Assembly: GCA_964572825.1 (NCBI GenBank)
Contig: CAZNGS010000082.1
Location: 1 to 18,777 of the forward strand
DNA: 18,777 bases
Direction of reading: 5' to 3'
Source of the DNA: CAYVBE01 sp964572825
Lineage (GTDB): Bacteria; Planctomycetota; Brocadiia; SM23-32
Positions 14,803-18,777 of this stretch are shown piece after piece. A model generated the notes under the pieces. That model saw nothing but the letters and a program-made list of their open reading frames with translations. It ran no database searches and was not told the origin of the DNA. The stretch's first letter is position 1. Each line of letters opens with the position of its first letter. The position numbers were made by a program, and so were the translations under genes.

Positions 14803-15323
14803 GCACAAAGCGGCCCTTTCTTCTGGACTCGGACGTGTTCATAGCCGCGAAGAACAGCTATTACGCCTTCGCGATATGCCCGGGTTTCTGGGACAGCGTG
14901 ATCTACCATCACAGCGAAGGAAACGTTTGCAGCATCGACAGGGTGAAAGGCGAACTGCTTGCCGGGCGGAAGACCGAAGACCTTGTGCAATGGGTCAAGG
15001 GCCAATTGCCGACCGCATTCTTCATGGATACCGATGAGGAAGCCGTGTTGAACGCCTATGGGCAAGTGATGCTCTGGGTGCAGCGCAACGCGCAATACTT
15101 CGATCAGGCCAAGGCGAAATTTGCAACCGAAGCCGACGGCTGGCTCGTGGCGTATGCGATGGTTCATGGCGTCACGGTAATCACGAATGAGCAACCGCGC
15201 CCCCAATCACAAAACCGGATTCTTCTTCCCGACGTTTGTGCGCAGTTCAACGTAACTTACAAGGACACCTTCTTCATGCTCAATGACTTGGCTGTCCGGT
15301 TTGAATGGAGAGGAGCGCCTTAA
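14799..15323 (+). CDS. DUF4411 PIN-like protein, probable toxin partner
   Basis: The 174-residue protein fits the DUF4411 family, which has a PIN-like nuclease fold. Acidic residues expected of a PIN site are visible: Asp10 and Asp12 (LLDSDVFI), Glu52 (RVKGELL) and Asp113 (EADGWLVAYA), then the strand VTVITNEQ. PIN domains usually cleave RNA and commonly act as toxins. The ATG overlaps the peptidase stop (ATGA) without a strong ribosome site of its own, so it is probably translated only by coupling to the peptidase gene. The stop overlaps the hsdR start (TAATG). The family call is good; toxin activity is inferred from fold and pairing. Confidence 0.88.
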   Translation: MSTKRPFLLDSDVFIAAKNSYYAFAICPGFWDSVIYHHSEGNVCSIDRVKGELLAGRKTEDLVQWVKGQLPTAFFMDTDEEAVLNAYGQVMLWVQRNAQYFDQAKAKFATEADGWLVAYAMVHGVTVITNEQPRPQSQNRILLPDVCAQFNVTYKDTFFMLNDLAVRFEWRGAP

Positions 15324-18300
15324 TGCCGGGACGGCACACCGAACAGGCGTTCGAGGCCGCCATTGAGGAGCACCTCGTTACGGCGGGCGGCTATGGGAAG
15401 GGCGACCGGGACGCGTTCGCCCCCGAGCGCGCCTTGTTCCCTTCTGACGTGATCGCGTTCATCCAGAAGACACAGCCCGACGAGTGGGAGTACCTTGCCG
15501 GCATCCAGAAGGGGAAAGCGGAGGAGACGCTGCTGGACGACCTGTGCCGGGCGCTCGACTCGGAACACGAAGGGTGCCTCTCAGTGCTGCGGCACGGGTT
15601 CAAGTGCTTCGGCAAGCTCTTCCACATCGCCTACTTCGCACCGGCCACGGGGCTCAACCCCGAAACGCAGAAGCTGTACGTTGCCAACCGGCTGACGATC
15701 ACGCGACAGCTTCGCTACTCGAACCGACATGGCAAAACGCTGGACGTCACGCTGGCGCTGAACGGCATACCCGTGGCGACGGTCGAGCTCAAGAACCCAA
15801 TGACCGGCCAGACCTGGGGGCACGCGGTCACGCAGTACAAGAATGACCGGGATCCGGCGGACCTCATCTTCCAGTTCACGCACCGCGCCCTGGTCCATTT
15901 CGCCGTGGACACGGACGAGGTCTACATGACCACGCGCCTTTCGGGCCGCAACACCCACTTCCTGCCCTTCAACAAAGGGTGCGGCACGGGGGCCGGAAAC
16001 CCCGAGAATCCCGGCGGCTACAAGACCGCCTACCTGTGGGAGGAGGTGCTGGAGCGGCACAGCTTCCTGGACATCCTGGCGCGGTTTGTTCACCTCCAGG
16101 TCGAGGAGAAGAAGCTCGGCGAAAGGAAGGTCAGGAAAGAGACGATGATCTTCCCGCGCTACCACCAACTCGACTGCGTGCGCGAGCTGGTCGCGGCCGC
16201 TCGCGAGACGGGCGCGGGTACCAACTACCTGGTGCAGCACTCGGCCGGCAGCGGGAAGTCGAACTCCATCGCCTGGGTTGCGCATCGGCTCGCCAGCCTC
16301 CACGACGACGAGGACGAGAAGGTCTTCGACTCGATCATCATCGTCACCGACCGGGTGGTTCTCGATCAGCAGCTTCAGAACACCGTCTACCAGTTCGAGC
16401 ACAAACAGGGCGTGGTGCAGAAGATCGACGTAGATTCCACGCAGCTCGCCGAGGCGCTTACGCGGGGCGTGCCGATCGTGGTCACGACGCTTCAGAAGTT
16501 CCCCTTCGTGACCGAGAAGATGGGTGACCTGCCGAAGCGGCGGTACGCCGTCATCATCGATGAAGCCCACAGCTCCCAGGGCGGCGAAACAGCGACGGAG
16601 ATGAAGGGCGTCCTGGCGGCACCCCAGATCAAGGAAGAGGCCGCCGCGTACGCCGCCGAACAGGGCATGCCGGACTATGAGGAAGAGATACTGAAGACGA
16701 TGGCGAAGCGCGGCAGGCAGCCGAACATCGCGTTCTTTGCCTTCACCGCCACGCCCAAGTACAAGACGCTCGAGGTGTTCGGGCAGCCGGGGCCCGAGGG
16801 CAAGCCGCAGCCCTTCCACCTCTACAGCATGCGGCAGGCCATCGAAGAAGGGTTCATCCTCGACGTCCTTCAGAACTACACGACGTACAAGACCTACTAC
16901 CGGCTGATCAAGTCCATCGAGGATGACCCGAAGGTAGATAAGCGGAAGGCGGCCCGCGCGCTGGCGCGGTTCATGAGCTTGCACCCGCACAACATCGCGC
17001 AGAAGACGGAGGTCATGGTCGAGCACTTCCGTCACTTCACGATGCACAAGATCGGCGGCAGGGCGAAAGCGATGGTGGTCACCCGAAGCCGCCTGCACGC
17101 CGTTCGGTATAAGCAGGCATTCGACAAATACATCGCCGAGAAGGGCTACAAGGGCATCAAGACGCTCGTGGCGTTCTCAGGAACCGTGGTCGACCCGGAT
17201 GCGCCTGGCGTGGAATACACCGAGGTCGGGATGAACCAGGGCATCCGCGAGAAACAGCTTCCCGAGCGCTTCGCCAGCGAGGAGTACCAGGTGCTACTCG
17301 TGGCCGAGAAATATCAGACCGGCTTCGACCAGCCCCTTTTGCACACGATGTACGTCGACAAGCGCCTCGCGGGGATTCAGGTCGTGCAGACGCTCTCGCG
17401 CCTTAATCGGACTCACGCGGGCAAAGAGGACACCTTCGTTCTGGACTTCGTGAATGAGCCCGAGGAGATACTTGCCGCCTTCCAGCCCTACTATGAGCGG
17501 ACACTCATCGGCGAGCGGGCGGACGCCAAGCAGCTCTACGAGCTCCAGGCGAAGCTGGACGCTCAGCAGGTCTACTATAAAGCCGAGGTCGAGGAGTTCT
17601 GCAGGGTGTTCTACAAGCCGAGACGCACTCAGACCGCGGCCGACCATGCGCGAATGAACGCGTGCATCGACCCGGCGGTGGAGCGGTACAATCAGCTCGA
17701 TGAGGATGACCGGGAGGAGTTCCGGAAGTCGCTTGTCGCGTATCGCAATCTGTACGCGTTTCTGGCGCAGATCATTCCGTTCCAGGATACCGATCTGGAG
17801 AAGCTCTACTCCTACGTGCGCTTCCTGCTCACCAAGTTGCCGAGAGGCGACCGGGGGCCGGTCTATGACTTCGACGACGAGGTGGCGCTGAAGTTCTACC
17901 GCCTGCAGAAGATCAGCGAAGGCTCAATCCCGCTGGAGGCAGGGAAGCCGGAGCCGGTGTCCGGACCGACGTCCGTGGGCACTGGGGTTGCGCATCCGGA
18001 GGACATCGAGCTCTCCAAGCTGATCGACATCCTGAACGAACGGTTCGGGACGGAGTTCAAGCCGGGCGACCAGCTCTTCTTCGAGTCGATCCGCGAGGAC
18101 GCCGTGGCCGATACGAACCTGCGCCAGGCCGCCGTGGCTAACACGATGGAGAACTTCGGCTACGTCTTCCGCAGGGCACTGGAAGACCTCTTCATCGACC
18201 GCATGGACCAGAACGAGGACATCACCGCGAAGTTCATGAACGAGGACCGTTTCCGCGAGATTGTGAGCGCGCATCTGCTCAAAGAGGTGTATGAGCAGAT

Positions 18301-18325
18301 CAGGGCTGAGGAGGCCGCAGTGTGA
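15323..18325 (+). CDS. hsdR: Type I restriction-modification endonuclease/translocase subunit HsdR
   Basis: The 1000-residue protein is the motor and nuclease of the type I complex: it translocates DNA using ATP and cuts unmodified DNA. A PD-(D/E)xK nuclease lies at the N terminus (Asp141, Glu155-x-Lys157 in VELKN, with a QYK-containing helix after it). The superfamily 2 helicase motor has Walker A GSGKS (309-313), DEAH (413-416) followed by SSQGG, FTATP, and motif VI QTLSRLNR (689-696). The C-terminal third is helical and would dock on the methylase core. I chose the ATG at 15323, overlapping the DUF4411 stop as TAATG, because AGAGGAG sits seven bases upstream; a longer in-frame ATG at 15305 overlaps that site. 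The motifs look intact. Confidence 0.97.
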   Translation: MPGRHTEQAFEAAIEEHLVTAGGYGKGDRDAFAPERALFPSDVIAFIQKTQPDEWEYLAGIQKGKAEETLLDDLCRALDSEHEGCLSVLRHGFKCFGKLFHIAYFAPATGLNPETQKLYVANRLTITRQLRYSNRHGKTLDVTLALNGIPVATVELKNPMTGQTWGHAVTQYKNDRDPADLIFQFTHRALVHFAVDTDEVYMTTRLSGRNTHFLPFNKGCGTGAGNPENPGGYKTAYLWEEVLERHSFLDILARFVHLQVEEKKLGERKVRKETMIFPRYHQLDCVRELVAAARETGAGTNYLVQHSAGSGKSNSIAWVAHRLASLHDDEDEKVFDSIIIVTDRVVLDQQLQNTVYQFEHKQGVVQKIDVDSTQLAEALTRGVPIVVTTLQKFPFVTEKMGDLPKRRYAVIIDEAHSSQGGETATEMKGVLAAPQIKEEAAAYAAEQGMPDYEEEILKTMAKRGRQPNIAFFAFTATPKYKTLEVFGQPGPEGKPQPFHLYSMRQAIEEGFILDVLQNYTTYKTYYRLIKSIEDDPKVDKRKAARALARFMSLHPHNIAQKTEVMVEHFRHFTMHKIGGRAKAMVVTRSRLHAVRYKQAFDKYIAEKGYKGIKTLVAFSGTVVDPDAPGVEYTEVGMNQGIREKQLPERFASEEYQVLLVAEKYQTGFDQPLLHTMYVDKRLAGIQVVQTLSRLNRTHAGKEDTFVLDFVNEPEEILAAFQPYYERTLIGERADAKQLYELQAKLDAQQVYYKAEVEEFCRVFYKPRRTQTAADHARMNACIDPAVERYNQLDEDDREEFRKSLVAYRNLYAFLAQIIPFQDTDLEKLYSYVRFLLTKLPRGDRGPVYDFDDEVALKFYRLQKISEGSIPLEAGKPEPVSGPTSVGTGVAHPEDIELSKLIDILNERFGTEFKPGDQLFFESIREDAVADTNLRQAAVANTMENFGYVFRRALEDLFIDRMDQNEDITAKFMNEDRFREIVSAHLLKEVYEQIRAEEAAV

Positions 18326-18369
18326 GCAAGCACGTTTCGGGCAAAGCAGGTTCTAAAGGTGTCAAGTGA
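18322..18369 (+). CDS. Possible 15-codon linker ORF after hsdR
   Basis: A GTG at 18322 overlaps the hsdR stop (GTGTGA), and the frame ends in a TGA that overlaps the GTG start of the next gene (GTGA). The product would be 15 basic, glycine-rich residues (MSKHVSGKAGSKGVK). It could carry ribosomes from hsdR to the following gene. Evidence is only the arrangement, so it may be chance. Confidence 0.2.
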   Translation: MSKHVSGKAGSKGVK

Positions 18370-18777
18370 CCGTCCTGAGAACCGACATCGAAAGGGCCCT
18401 CGATGAGCTCGCCTCGCAAGAGGAGGGGATGCGTTTCCAGGGGTTGGCGGTTGTACTCGGCAAGAAGCGCTGGCCCGAACTCATCGCCTGCGAGCGCAAG
18501 AAGGACCTCGGCCTCGATGCCTACGCGCCCGCAAGCCTGACGCCAGAGGGGATCGGCAAGGGACTCGCCGCCTCGATCACGCCAACGCTGACGAAGATGC
18601 CTGACGACGCGAAGACCGCCAAGGAGAACTTCCCTGACCTAAAGACGCTCCTCTTCGTGACGTCCGGCAAAGTGGGCAATGCCAAGCGAAAGGGGTGGGA
18701 CGAGGAAATCCAGAAAGCCCACGGCGTCGAGCAACCGCAAGGGCCGCTACGTCTACATGACCTGCGGCAACCGCGCG
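18366..18777 (+). CDS. Nuclease-like protein, 5' part, cut by window edge and possibly frame-broken
   Basis: From the GTG at 18366 (AAAGGTG just upstream) about 120 natural-looking residues can be read: EGMRFQGLAVVLGKKRWPEL, then IACERKKDLGLDAYAP, ending near GWDEEIQKAHGVE at about 18731. The ACERKKDLGLDAY segment has the ExK-type look of a PD-(D/E)xK or Mrr-like restriction endonuclease core, but I would not name a family with certainty. After about 18731 the frame stays open to the edge but reads unnaturally, while another frame becomes natural. It follows hsdR directly, so it is probably the last member of the operon or a second, appended defence gene. Confidence 0.6.
   Translation, partial: MTVLRTDIERALDELASQEEGMRFQGLAVVLGKKRWPELIACERKKDLGLDAYAPASLTPEGIGKGLAASITPTLTKMPDDAKTAKENFPDLKTLLFVTSGKVGNAKRKGWDEEIQKAHGVEQPQGPLRLHDLRQPR
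18727..18777 (+). other. Possible serine-recombinase zinc-ribbon fragment in another frame
   Basis: In the frame starting at 18727 the last 17 codons read SSNRKGRYVYMTCGNRA. This resembles the KGRYVYYxC element of the recombinase zinc beta ribbon found in large serine recombinases. It is short and truncated by the window edge, so the call is tentative. Confidence 0.3.

Noticed and set aside
13372..14808. 478-codon minus-strand open frame opposite the ImmA-like gene and hsdS
   Set aside because: It crosses the join of two recognisable plus-strand genes and has no recognisable motif.
15581..17098. 505-codon open frame on the minus strand opposite hsdR
   Set aside because: It is antisense to clear helicase motifs, and its Leu/Val/Asp-rich composition with many Arg residues is typical of a GC-rich shadow frame.
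1..18777. tRNA, rRNA, CRISPR arrays and complete insertion sequences
   Set aside because: No regularly spaced repeats, no tRNA-like cloverleaf and no transposase with terminal repeats were seen by eye.

Overview
The window is GC-rich bacterial DNA with two compact operons facing away from each other and a decayed, phage-like stretch between them. I cannot assign a species. The high GC, the domain fusions and the phage-type remnants would fit an environmental bacterium such as a planctomycete or deltaproteobacterium, but that is a guess.

Region 1 (about 152-6140, minus strand) is an arsenate/phosphate operon. A near-consensus sigma70 promoter reads leftward into an ArsR-type repressor fused to a thioredoxin-type arsenate reductase. 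Next come a 74-residue two-span membrane protein, the whole phosphate ABC importer (pstS, pstC, pstA, pstB), and a second fusion of the phosphate regulator PhoU to another arsenate reductase domain. The genes overlap or lie close together, so they probably form one transcript. The simplest reading is that arsenic relieves ArsR repression and induces both arsenate reduction and selective phosphate uptake. No arsenite exporter is visible; one could lie beyond the left edge.

Region 2 (about 6140-8100, plus strand) looks like worn prophage or mobile DNA. It holds a cysteine-rich protein of unknown function, a small cysteine-rich ORF, and a phage-type ORF whose end is replaced by a fragment of a SNF2-like helicase. 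A fibronectin-III-like segment follows, broken by a frameshift. The joins are abrupt, so it is either a recombination scar or, less attractively, an assembly artefact.

Region 3 (8101-18777, plus strand) is a type I restriction-modification operon behind its own sigma70-type promoter. The order is: excisionase-like HTH protein, hsdM, a RhuM-family gene, an unknown two-span membrane protein, hsdS, an ImmA/IrrE-family metallopeptidase, a DUF4411 PIN-like protein, hsdR, then the start of a second nuclease-like gene. Successive genes share 1-8 bases at their joins, mostly ATGA, so translation is probably coupled. HsdM, HsdS and HsdR supply methylation, recognition and cleavage. The four embedded accessory genes (RhuM, membrane protein, peptidase, PIN-like) suggest a composite defence island. 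The peptidase and PIN-like pair resembles a toxin-antitoxin-type module. The last gene seems to change reading frame near 18727 into a sequence resembling a recombinase zinc ribbon, another mosaic join.
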